From positions 165,904-229,903 of the forward strand of contig CAYQXJ010000005.1 of the NCBI GenBank assembly GCA_964421565.1: a stretch of DNA of 64,000 nt. Reading direction: 5' to 3'. Of the stretch, positions 53,704-61,484 are shown in pieces (positions within the stretch are counted from its first letter, which is position 1; every line of letters starts with the position of its first letter). The notes beneath the pieces were generated by a model. That model saw nothing but the letters and a program-made list of their open reading frames with translations. It made no database searches and had not been told where the DNA came from. The position numbers and the translations under genes are program-made. The stretch comes from CAYQXJ01 sp964421565. GTDB taxonomy: Bacteria; Planctomycetota; Brocadiia; SM23-32.

Positions 53704-55260
53704 CTACTCGTGTTCCACGTAGCTGCGCAGGGTGTTGACGGCGATGCCGAGGATCTTTGCGGTGCGGGTCCAGTTGCCATCGTGCAGTTCGAGAGCACGG
53801 GCGGCGTAGCGGTCGCGCACCTCGCGAATGGGGCGGACGGCTCCGGGTGTTTCGGGCCAGGGGATGCCCTCCTGCTGGCTTGCCTGCGCGCCGAGCGCAC
53901 TCCGCCTCTCCTCGGCGAGAACATCGGGTATGCTGCGCTCGAGGCAGAGCGCGCGTTTGAGCACCTTGATGAGCTGGCGCACGTTGCCGGGCCAGCCGTA
54001 TTGCTGCAACGCGTGCAGGTCGGCGTCCGTCGGCTGGAAGTCGGCCGCCCCCTGCAGGGAAGGCAGCACGTGGGTCACGATCTCGGGCACGTCCTCAATA
54101 TGCTGACGCAGCGGGGGAACGTGGATGCGCAGGACATCGAGGCGGTGGTAGAGGTCATCGCGAAAGGCGCCGCAACGCACCAGGCCCGGCAGGTCGCGGT
54201 TCGTGGCAGCGATCACACTGACGTCGACCCGGCGGGGGGTGTCGGCACCAACAGGCGTAACCCAGCCGTCCTCCACAACCCTCAGGAACTTGGCCTGCAC
54301 GTCGGCCGGCAGTTCGCCAAGTTCGTCGAGGAACAGGATGCCGGAGTCGGCTGCACCGAAGGCGCCTTCCCGATTCCTTAGCGCTCCGGTGAAGGCACCC
54401 TTCACATGCCCGAAGAGCGTCGAATCGGCGAGGCCGGCGTTGCCGGCGAAGAGGCCGCAGTTGACGGGGACGAAGGGGTCCATGGCGCGTTTGCTGCGTT
54501 CGTGCACGAGGTGGGCCACGTACTCCTTGCCCACCCCGGATTCGCCGAGGATGAGGACGGGTTCGTCGGCCTCGGCGCAGCGTCGGATGATGTCGCGCAG
54601 CCGGGCCATCGCCTTCGACTTGCCCCAGAGGACGTGCTTGAACCCCGAACGCCGAAACACGGCTACCTTGCGGCGGTCTGCGGGTTTCAACTCCCCCTGG
54701 GCCAGCCGATGCACAGCCTCGACGTAAGCAGCGGTGTCCTGGTACTTGAAGTAGTCGGCGATGGCAGCGTTCACGAGGTCGAGCCAGAGCTCCTGGCATT
54801 CACCGGCTTCGCCATCGTCGCCTTCCACGTTGGGGTCGTGACGGGCCAGCGCGACAAGCCTGGCGGCTCGGGCGTCGCCCTCCAGACCGATGTGCCGACA
54901 GACAGCGGCCGTGTTGGTTCCGGCGTCATGGAACACCGGCTCACAGAATGCCTCAAAGCGTTCCCGCTGCGGCTCCAGGTAGCCGCGCCCGCAGTACCAG
55001 GTGAGCGAGATGTCCTTCCTCGCCAGCAGTGATGCCGGGCGCAGCACCTCCTGCCAGTCGCAGTAGACGCCCAGTCCGCAGACATGGACGGCAGCCGACC
55101 TCGGGCAGCGGGATGCGAGCCCCGCCATAGCCTCGCCGACTCGCGCCGCGCTGGTAGGCAGGACCTCAGCATCCGGATGCTGCAGCAACAGGGCGGCAGC
55201 GGCGCACGCTCCGTCGATGCCGTTGTAGGTCAGCACTACGGCTGCGCCTCGGCTGGCCAT
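53704..55260 (-). CDS. Sigma-54-dependent activator with degenerate DHH-like sensor
   Basis: The 518-residue protein has an N-terminal domain (1-200) resembling DHH phosphoesterases: VVLTYNGIDGACAAAAL at the start, then VHVCGLGV, ISLTWYCGRG and HDAGTNTAA in the order and spacing of the DHH blocks. The signature DHH itself is replaced by CGR (90-92), so catalysis is unlikely. An AAA+ domain (about 210-440) has Walker A GESGVGKE (239-246), GAFTGA (288-293) for sigma-54 contact and Walker B ILFLDELGE. A Fis-type helix-turn-helix ends the protein (TRTAKILGIAVNTLRSY). GGAG six bases before the ATG at 55260 sets the start. The ligand may be a nucleotide; targets are unknown. Confidence 0.82.
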   Translation of the reverse strand: MASRGAAVVLTYNGIDGACAAAALLLQHPDAEVLPTSAARVGEAMAGLASRCPRSAAVHVCGLGVYCDWQEVLRPASLLARKDISLTWYCGRGYLEPQRERFEAFCEPVFHDAGTNTAAVCRHIGLEGDARAARLVALARHDPNVEGDDGEAGECQELWLDLVNAAIADYFKYQDTAAYVEAVHRLAQGELKPADRRKVAVFRRSGFKHVLWGKSKAMARLRDIIRRCAEADEPVLILGESGVGKEYVAHLVHERSKRAMDPFVPVNCGLFAGNAGLADSTLFGHVKGAFTGALRNREGAFGAADSGILFLDELGELPADVQAKFLRVVEDGWVTPVGADTPRRVDVSVIAATNRDLPGLVRCGAFRDDLYHRLDVLRIHVPPLRQHIEDVPEIVTHVLPSLQGAADFQPTDADLHALQQYGWPGNVRQLIKVLKRALCLERSIPDVLAEERRSALGAQASQQEGIPWPETPGAVRPIREVRDRYAARALELHDGNWTRTAKILGIAVNTLRSYVEHE

Positions 55261-55526
55261 CGCGCTCTCCGTGTGTGGTGTGCAGTGATGCGGGCATGCT
55301 ATCGAGCGAGAGTGTCGCAAGTCAACTCTTGAGCGCAGGAGATCACTTCCTAACTTGTGCGCGTCGCGTTTGCCTGCAGCCCACCGTGCGCCCCACGGAT
55401 GGCTGTGCGCGCCATAGCCTTGCCGCAGAACGGGTTACAACCGCCACTCCCCGACACACGCAGAAGTGGCACGCGAGCTGCAATGGAAGTAGCCGGAAAC
55501 CAAAAAAACCTCAGGGAGCGGCTCCG

Positions 55527-55739
55527 ATGACGCAACTGGTGATCAGAACGCGAAGTGGCTCGCACGATTCAGGCGCTGCGGCCTATGCCGTATGCGTGGC
55601 CCACGGCCGGGCCTTCGCCCATGCCATGCGGCCGGAGTGGCAGGCCACGGCGCAACGCGTTGAGAGGGCGCTGAACGCCGGCCGGCCCTGGGAGCGTCAC
55701 GGCCGGAACGCGTCGGGGGCCGAACCCCCGCCGGGATGA
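55527..55739 (+). CDS. Small hypothetical protein (70 aa)
   Basis: The ATG follows GGGAG by nine bases. The frame begins MTQLVIRTRSGSHDSGAAAYAVCV and includes WQATAQRVERALNAGRPWERHG, which reads like genuine helical protein. I do not recognise a family. The next small ORF starts four bases after its stop, suggesting a two-gene unit. The 266 bp between it and the sigma-54 regulator hold no other gene; a shared promoter region for the two directions is possible. Confidence 0.45.
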   Translation: MTQLVIRTRSGSHDSGAAAYAVCVAHGRAFAHAMRPEWQATAQRVERALNAGRPWERHGRNASGAEPPPG

Positions 55740-55743
55740 TCGC

Positions 55744-55887
55744 ATGGGCAATATGCGTGCATACTCCCACGCCCATGCGCGAGAGGCCGACCGCCTCGCC
55801 GCCATGCGCTCGGAAAGCGCCGGGGGCGGGCAGCCGTGGCGGTGGCTGGCGGTTGGCCCTCACTTCCATCCTCGCCTCAGCGCCTGA
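55744..55887 (+). CDS. Small hypothetical protein (47 aa)
   Basis: The ATG at 55744 lies four bases after the preceding stop. The short protein has a charged N-terminal half (SHAHAREADRLAAMRSE) and a Trp-rich segment PWRWLAVGPHF. It has no recognised relatives. Coupling to the upstream ORF is the only support. Confidence 0.3.
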   Translation: MGNMRAYSHAHAREADRLAAMRSESAGGGQPWRWLAVGPHFHPRLSA

Positions 55888-55984
55888 CGGGCGTTGCGCG
55901 GCTTCAGGCCGAGGACTACCATGGTGGTCTGAGGCCCTGTTGAGCCGTCCTTAGCGCAACCGGATTCCTATCGAGCAGTGCCTA

Positions 55985-56185
55985 ATGGACACGAGCAATC
56001 CTGAACTGCTTCGCAAGAAGTACCGCTACCGCAAGCTGATCGTGACCGGTCGCCTCATTCTGTCGCGGCACGGTGCCCGTCGCCTGATAGGTCCCGACTG
56101 CGCCTATCACCTGTATGCGCGCCTTGCGGCGCGGCGGAAGGCCCGACCGATCGCCACACGGCCCGGCGGGCAAGATAGGCCCTGA
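55985..56185 (+). CDS. Small basic hypothetical protein (66 aa)
   Basis: The frame opens MDTSNPELLRKKYRYRKL and is rich in Arg and Lys throughout. It has no good ribosome-binding site and no recognised family. It could be a chance frame; its start pattern is the main reason for listing it. Confidence 0.25.
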   Translation: MDTSNPELLRKKYRYRKLIVTGRLILSRHGARRLIGPDCAYHLYARLAARRKARPIATRPGGQDRP

Positions 56186-56292
56186 AGCTGGATAGATCGG
56201 CGGCGAACGCCGCAGCCGCGCCCCTGTACTCGCCGGAGCGGGCCGGGAAGCTTGAGATTCGCATCACCCTCCTGCCGGCCGTCGCCCATCGG

Positions 56293-56373
56293 TCATTCCT
56301 TGACCAGCAGGCATGGGAATCGGGAGACGAAATCCTCGTTCAGTTCGACGCCGAGCCCGGGCCCGCCGGGCCG
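56293..56373 (-). pseudogene. C-terminal remnant of an enolase-superfamily enzyme
   Basis: Directly after the alcohol dehydrogenase stop, a frame without a start reads PGLGVELNEDFVSRFP and ends in TGA at 56295-56293. This matches the usual last residues of mandelate-racemase/galactonate-dehydratase-type enzymes. The remainder of that gene is absent, so this is the scar of a deletion that joined it to the dehydrogenase. Confidence 0.45.
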
Positions 56374-57390
56374 TCAGAACGTGATCGCCACGCGGAACGC
56401 CTCGCGCGACCGATTCAGCCGGACGGCCTGGGCGCAATCCTCGGCGGCAATCACGTGGGAGTAGAAATCGCCCGGCTCGATCTTGCCCTCAAGGACCATC
56501 TGCACTATCTCGTCGTGGACGTCGTGCTCGCCATGCGGCCAGTTCAGCATGTGCACGCAGGTGTTGTTCTTGAGGTCGAGCAGGGAGAGCTGAGCCTTCT
56601 GTTCGCTCAGCACTCCGTATGCCCCGACCTTGCCGCCGCGCTTGAGCAACTGCGAGCCCTCGGTAATCACCGCCCCTGAACCGACGGCATCGATCACCAG
56701 GTCGTAGCGCTGCTCACCCACCGCGACTTCGACCTCCTGCTCATGGGAGTTCACCAGCAGCACATCATCGACGACGCGGGCTATGCGCTCCAGGCGGTCT
56801 TCGTGGTGGCCCACACAGGCGAGGGCTCCAGCGCCCCGCGTGCGCAGAAGCCTGGCAAGCGAGAGACCCACCGGACCGTCGCCGTATACCAGGGCGTCCA
56901 TGCCCGCGCGGAATCCGAAGTTGGTCAACGCGCTGTGTGCCTCTTTGAGAGTTAGGAGCACGGTGGCGTCGAGCGGTGAGATGGTCGGTGGCAGGCGGCG
57001 GATCCAGGCCCCCTGCCGTAGAGACTCGTCAAGCCCCAGCTCATCCATCGCGCGGTGGTCCTGAATGACCGCGAACTCCTGCATGTGGGCCCACATGCGA
57101 CCGTATGGCGCTTCCGGCGCAACTCGGCCGATGACTCCCGCAAAGAGGTCTCCGACCTCAATGTATTTCACCGCCGGACCGGTTTCGACGACCTGACCGA
57201 CACCCTCGTGGCCGAGGATCACCGGGTAGGCGATGTCCTGAGCGCCAAGGTGATTATCGATGATCTTCATATCGGTGCCGCAGAGCCCGCAGCCGCGCAC
57301 CTTGACAAGGCACTCGTAGTCCTCGAACGGGGGGGCAGGCACATCCACACAATCCACCACGCCGGGGCTCAACGCCGCTACTGCCTTCAT
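56374..57390 (-). CDS. Zinc-dependent medium-chain alcohol dehydrogenase
   Basis: The 338-residue MDR-family enzyme has catalytic-zinc ligands Cys37 in GLCGTD and His61/Glu62 in ILGHEGVG. The cofactor loop is VYGDGPVGLSLARLL. The four-Cys structural-zinc loop of typical members is missing. It probably oxidises a sugar or polyol. The ATG at 57390 follows AAGGG by six bases and overlaps the stop of a small upstream ORF. It ends the leftward operon that starts at 61298, downstream of an L-fucose-isomerase-like gene. Confidence 0.88.
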   Translation of the reverse strand: MKAVAALSPGVVDCVDVPAPPFEDYECLVKVRGCGLCGTDMKIIDNHLGAQDIAYPVILGHEGVGQVVETGPAVKYIEVGDLFAGVIGRVAPEAPYGRMWAHMQEFAVIQDHRAMDELGLDESLRQGAWIRRLPPTISPLDATVLLTLKEAHSALTNFGFRAGMDALVYGDGPVGLSLARLLRTRGAGALACVGHHEDRLERIARVVDDVLLVNSHEQEVEVAVGEQRYDLVIDAVGSGAVITEGSQLLKRGGKVGAYGVLSEQKAQLSLLDLKNNTCVHMLNWPHGEHDVHDEIVQMVLEGKIEPGDFYSHVIAAEDCAQAVRLNRSREAFRVAITF

Positions 57391-57683
57391 GGGATTCCCT
57401 TCGATCTTGTTCTCGGCTCAGACGGCAGGCGCCGTTTGGCCCATGGTCTCACCCCGCAATTGACGCTCCAGGCTGTTGAATTACTCGCAATACCCGGCAA
57501 CGCGCACGACGAGGTTGCGGCGTCCCTCCGGATGCTGCTAGGCTTCGCGCGCCGCAGGGCCCTCGGCTCCCCCTGAGCACTGCGAAGCGACTCGTCAGCC
57601 CGCAAGTAGAACGTAGTGCGTCGCACCCCGGCGTCATGGAGCGTCTGAATGTAGGCTTCGGGCCGTTCGATGCGCTCTTCCAT
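57387..57683 (-). CDS. Small hypothetical ORF or gene relic (98 aa)
   Basis: The ATG at 57683 has GGAGG seven bases upstream and the stop overlaps the dehydrogenase ATG (ATGA). The first 40 residues (including RPEAYIQTLHDAGVRRTTFY) look coding. The second half is Ser/Arg/Pro-rich and looks like an out-of-frame reading. It may be a decayed gene whose coupling to the next gene survived. No family recognised. Confidence 0.35.
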   Translation of the reverse strand: MEERIERPEAYIQTLHDAGVRRTTFYLRADESLRSAQGEPRALRRAKPSSIRRDAATSSCALPGIASNSTAWSVNCGVRPWAKRRLPSEPRTRSKGIP

Positions 57684-57707
57684 GCCTGCGCCTCCTTGCC
57701 GCACTGC

Positions 57708-59237
57708 TCATTCCGAGAAGACCGGGCAACCCTGCTCGGGCAGCGCCTGCACCGACGGCGGCACCTCCCCCAATTCCTCGGCCTCAGGCACGGGCTGGGA
57801 AAGGTCGGTCACGGTAAGCCCCCGGAATGCCAGCACGTCCGCAACATCCCGCCCGCTGTGGCCCTTCAACGCCACGAAGTGGTGAATGCCGCCGGCCTCG
57901 ATGGCTCGCAGCACCTCCGGCAGGTTCGGAACGAAAGCCCAGCCGCTACTGCCGCGGTTACCCGCCCTGACACCCAGGAAGCGCCCCTGGAAAACCGTGG
58001 CCTGGAAGTCATCCGACGTTGTGGCTGCCGATATGGCCGTGAAGGGCACCTGCTGCAGCACGCCCGAGATGCTTCCCCAGCCGCTGACCTTGCCCGGCTC
58101 CACCAACCAGTTAGGCGGCGTCTGAGAGCAATGGAACACGTTGAACGTGTGGGCATCCCAACCGTTGTTGTTGATGTCCAGTATAACGCCCGCCTCATCC
58201 GTGAGAGCCCACGCCAACTTCGCCATTATGGCGTGGCATACGTCCTGCTCACAGACCAGCGGCCTGCGGAGCCAGGCGTTGCTGAGCATTGCCACCGTGC
58301 ACGGAGCCATGCCGTAGAAACGGGTGAACTCGGACCAGCAGTGGATGGCCCCCGTGTCGATGCCGTCCCGTTCGAAGACATCCTTCACCCACAGGAAGCA
58401 ACGCGCGATGGCGTCGACCTTCCAGTCGCTGTCGGGCAGCGCGTCGACCATCTCGGCGAGGCGTTGCTTGACGTCCTGCACCCGCTCGTCCCCGGCAGCG
58501 ATGGGGCGCCAAAGGTTGATCTGTCCCAGCTCTCCCTCGTACTCCGTGGCCCCATTTGCGACCTGCTTCGCCAGAATGGTATCGCCCCAGAGGGTAAGCA
58601 GTTCGTAGGTGTGCAACGAGAAGCCGAGCTCGAAGAGTTTGATCTGATTCGTGAACGTGGTTGCGAACGACTCCGGGTTGAGCCCGAGCATCCCGATGCG
58701 CATGTTGCGCAGGCATTCGACTCCCTCCGCCATGCGAACGTACTGGCGCAGGAACCGCCGCAACACCTGGCCATCCAGCATGTTGATGCGGCAGGAGCGG
58801 AAGATGCGGCGCCCCAGCATGCGCAGATTGTGATGGACGGAGAGTGAGCCACAGAGCGAGTCGCCTGCTTTCCCCTCCTCGACCATCGCCCGCGGCTCGT
58901 CGTTGTTGACCATCAGGAACACGGGCACGTCGGCCGGCAGCAGCCGCGCGACATCCTGCACCACGCGTTCCCGCATAAAGTCGGAGCTGAAAGCAATCAG
59001 AGCCCTTACGTCGCCCAGATCGCCCTTCCACTCCGCGTAGTACTGCGCCACGTGCTCCACCTCGCCGAGCAGGCCGTCGTAGCCCACGTTCTGCGAGGGG
59101 AAGATGGCCGGCACACCCAGCCCCTGCGCCGCATCCCGCAGGGCTGCACTCACGGACCGTGTCCATTCCAGATCGTATCCCCGCCCGCGGACAACCGGCA
59201 GAAACAGCACCTTATCTCTCGGTGGAACAACAGCCAT
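57708..59237 (-). CDS. L-fucose/L-arabinose isomerase family protein
   Basis: The 509-residue protein resembles the L-fucose isomerase fold (FucI/AraA-like), which converts an aldose to a ketose with Mn2+. Recognisable parts are the N-terminal Rossmann-like segment, MLGLNPESFATTF, the central EFTRFYGMAPCTVAML, and a C-terminal domain beginning near VILDINNNGWDAHTFNVFHC. GGGGAG seven bases before the ATG supports the start. Next to an alcohol dehydrogenase, and with a fucosidase in the window, it may handle fucose or a related deoxy sugar. The exact substrate is uncertain. Confidence 0.7.
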   Translation of the reverse strand: MAVVPPRDKVLFLPVVRGRGYDLEWTRSVSAALRDAAQGLGVPAIFPSQNVGYDGLLGEVEHVAQYYAEWKGDLGDVRALIAFSSDFMRERVVQDVARLLPADVPVFLMVNNDEPRAMVEEGKAGDSLCGSLSVHHNLRMLGRRIFRSCRINMLDGQVLRRFLRQYVRMAEGVECLRNMRIGMLGLNPESFATTFTNQIKLFELGFSLHTYELLTLWGDTILAKQVANGATEYEGELGQINLWRPIAAGDERVQDVKQRLAEMVDALPDSDWKVDAIARCFLWVKDVFERDGIDTGAIHCWSEFTRFYGMAPCTVAMLSNAWLRRPLVCEQDVCHAIMAKLAWALTDEAGVILDINNNGWDAHTFNVFHCSQTPPNWLVEPGKVSGWGSISGVLQQVPFTAISAATTSDDFQATVFQGRFLGVRAGNRGSSGWAFVPNLPEVLRAIEAGGIHHFVALKGHSGRDVADVLAFRGLTVTDLSQPVPEAEELGEVPPSVQALPEQGCPVFSE

Positions 59238-59291
59238 CTGTATGCTCCCCAGGCAAATCTCTATGTACCCGCAAAAAGCGGCCCTCGCCGG

Positions 59292-60266
59292 CTACCGCAC
59301 AAAACCGTCCACTTCGTCCTGGTCCCACAGCACGCACTCCACCGGTCGGCCTGCCCTCAGGTTTCCAAAGCATCCTTCATCGCACTTCGTGCAGCGCAGG
59401 ATTCCGTGCGTCCTGCCTTCGCGCACCTTCAGCGGCCATTCGGCGTCAGCGATGAGCTGGCGGCCGACAGCGATCATATCGCAACGGCCCTCGCGGAGGG
59501 CGCAAGCTGCCGCTCCGGCGTCCTCCATGCCGCCTACGGCGATGACCGGCACCCCGTAGCGGCCGGTGAACGGTTCGGCCAGTTCGGCCACACGCTCGCC
59601 CCGTGCCGGCGAGACATCCAGCGCATCCAGCCCTGCGCCTACAAGCTGCTCCACCAGCCGCAGGCTTTCCTCCATCGTGTAGCTCTCGCCCACTGGCGTG
59701 TGCCGGTAGAAGATGAGCAGCCCGTCGGCAACTGCTCTGCGGACTTTCTCCACGATCCGGCGCGCCAGCCGGCAGCGGTTCTCCAGGCTGCCGCCGTACT
59801 CGTCTGCGCGCCGGTTCTCATCCGGCATGAAGAAACGGTTCAGCAGGAAGCCGTGCGCGCCGTGCGGCTCAACCGCGTCGAATCCCGCGCGCAGGCATAT
59901 CCGTGCTGCCCGCTCGTAACCTTCGAGAATCTGCTCCAGTTCGGCAGAGGACAGGTCATTGACGCTTGCAGAGACCGAGGGCGGTGTGGGGAATAGCTGA
60001 ATGCCGGCAGCGGCGCCCTCGTGGTGGATGGCAGCCACAAGTCGCTTGAGCCCGTCCACCGTCAGGTCTTCTGCGAAGGCGGGCACACCCGTGCTCTCCA
60101 CGATGACCATGCCTGCGCCCCCGGCGGCAAGCCGCCGGTACCAGGCGATCCCCTCCGCCGACGTGATTGGCCTGCGCTGCACCATCGGCGGCGCCACGAT
60201 GCGGTTGTCGAGCCGCAGGCGCCCTATGCGAATCGGCCTGAACAGGTAGTCGGTTCCGGATGTCAT
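59292..60266 (-). CDS. Old-yellow-enzyme-like NADH:flavin oxidoreductase
   Basis: The 324-residue FMN-binding TIM-barrel protein has LFRPIRIGRLRLDNRIVAPPM at the start, AGFDAVEPHGAHGFLLNRFF, ENRRADEYGGSLENRCRL and PVIAVGGM. All are family signatures. Near the end, RCTKCDEGCFGNL plus a later Cys gives the CxxCxxxC-x11-C iron-sulfur motif of 2,4-dienoyl-CoA-reductase-type members, but the second flavin domain is absent. GGAG six bases before the ATG supports the start. It is the second gene of the leftward operon; reduction of an unsaturated sugar-derived intermediate is conceivable. Confidence 0.85.
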   Translation of the reverse strand: MTSGTDYLFRPIRIGRLRLDNRIVAPPMVQRRPITSAEGIAWYRRLAAGGAGMVIVESTGVPAFAEDLTVDGLKRLVAAIHHEGAAAGIQLFPTPPSVSASVNDLSSAELEQILEGYERAARICLRAGFDAVEPHGAHGFLLNRFFMPDENRRADEYGGSLENRCRLARRIVEKVRRAVADGLLIFYRHTPVGESYTMEESLRLVEQLVGAGLDALDVSPARGERVAELAEPFTGRYGVPVIAVGGMEDAGAAACALREGRCDMIAVGRQLIADAEWPLKVREGRTHGILRCTKCDEGCFGNLRAGRPVECVLWDQDEVDGFVR

Positions 60267-60286
60267 GGGCGGCTCCGCCTCATCAT
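60263..60286 (-). other. Seven-codon leader ORF overlapping the flavin oxidoreductase start
   Basis: ATG-ATG after a very strong AAGGAG reads MMRRSRP and stops in the bases that also form the ATG of the next gene (ATGA). It could be a leader peptide coupling translation, or simply a strong site acting through reinitiation. Confidence 0.3.
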
Positions 60287-60314
60287 GTTCTCCTTCCTTA
60301 GCCTCGTTTCCACG

Positions 60315-61298
60315 TCATTCTCCGAGCACGCTGCGGACGTAGATGGGCATGGATCTCATGGCCCGCACCTCATCCTGCAGTCCTGCTTCGTCGCCTTCGC
60401 TCAGAGCGGGGCGGTCGTTTTCCAGGCCGGCCTTTATGTGATCGAGCACCGGTTGCGCATCCCACCGCGGTATCAGCAGGTGTTCCCAGTATGCTTCGCT
60501 CTCGTAGGGCACTCCATGCGCAGCCTGCGCCCAATACTCCAGATTCAGCGGCACGTTCCGATCCTGGCGACGGATGAGGCCGAGGATGCCGGGCACGTCG
60601 ACGAGCCCCTCTCCGACCTCACACCACACGATGCGGGCCCCGTCGGGATCGGGCAGGGCATAGGCGTCCTTCAAATGAGTGGAGAATATCCTCCCGGCGA
60701 ACCTACGGGCGTACTCCATGGGATCCTGCAGGAACAGCAGCGGGTTGCCGGTATCGAAGTTCAGCCCAATGTAGGGGCTCGGGACGGCGTCCAGTATGCG
60801 AGCGACCTCCTGCAGGATGTAGTCGAGGTGATTCTCGAACGCCACGGGCATTTCGTACTCGGCGGCCAGTTCGGCCAGACGAGCGGTTGCCTGCGTGTCT
60901 CGCTTCACATATTCATCGGCGCTCGCCTGATCCCAGCCCTCATTCCACCGGGTATTCATCCCGGGTGACCACGTGGTGTTGACGCAGTGCGCCTCGAGCT
61001 GAACGGCCGCCTCAAATGCAGCGCGGACGTAATCACTATCGTCACGCATGATGCGACTCACCAGGCCGGCGGCCACTGTCGCCGTCATGCCCAGCTCGTC
61101 CAGGACCCGCTTCGTCTCGGCGACGGCGCCCGTGTCCTCGATATCCAGCGTGCGACCGGCCGAGAACAGGAAGCTGTTGTAGCCGTAGTCATGCGCCAGA
61201 CGCACCATGTCCAGAGGGGACTGGACCTTGCCCAGCTTCTGGTGGCGCATGAAGCTGCCCCAGAGCACTCCGAGCCGCAGTTCGTTACTGGCAGGCAT
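60315..61298 (-). CDS. Sugar phosphate isomerase/epimerase-like TIM-barrel protein 2
   Basis: The 327-residue protein belongs to the xylose-isomerase-like barrel family with likely metal ligands Glu in VAFENHLDY, Asp in NFDTGNPLL, His in FSTHLKDAY and Glu in NLEYWAQ. It is unlike the shorter family member at 4085. AAGGGG seven bases before the ATG at 61298 decides the start against the longer frame at 61418, which overlaps a candidate promoter. It is the first gene of a four-gene leftward catabolic operon (gaps of 48, 54 and 24 bp between the main genes). Confidence 0.78.
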   Translation of the reverse strand: MPASNELRLGVLWGSFMRHQKLGKVQSPLDMVRLAHDYGYNSFLFSAGRTLDIEDTGAVAETKRVLDELGMTATVAAGLVSRIMRDDSDYVRAAFEAAVQLEAHCVNTTWSPGMNTRWNEGWDQASADEYVKRDTQATARLAELAAEYEMPVAFENHLDYILQEVARILDAVPSPYIGLNFDTGNPLLFLQDPMEYARRFAGRIFSTHLKDAYALPDPDGARIVWCEVGEGLVDVPGILGLIRRQDRNVPLNLEYWAQAAHGVPYESEAYWEHLLIPRWDAQPVLDHIKAGLENDRPALSEGDEAGLQDEVRAMRSMPIYVRSVLGE

Positions 61299-61401
61299 GT
61301 CGTCGCCCCTTCCCGTTGGGATCTTCGCATCGCCGCATCTCTGGCACAAACCGACTGCGCCCGCGAGTGCACCGAATGCATGCATCCACCACAGCCGCGC
61401 T

Positions 61402-61417
61402 TGCACACATGGCCCCA
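61402..61417 (-). promoter_or_regulatory. Candidate sigma-54 (-24/-12) promoter
   Basis: On the minus strand TGGGGCCATGTGTGCA aligns with TGGCACGRNNNTTGCW, keeping the invariant GG and GC at the required spacing and 9 of 13 specified bases. Transcription would start near 61390, about 90 nt before the isomerase/epimerase gene. A sigma-54 activator is encoded at 53704-55260. Confidence 0.3.
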
Positions 61418-61484
61418 TGCGCGCAAGATGAGTCGAAGCGCAAGTAGAGCGTCCTTACCACAGCAGTGCAAGGAGAAGCACGCT

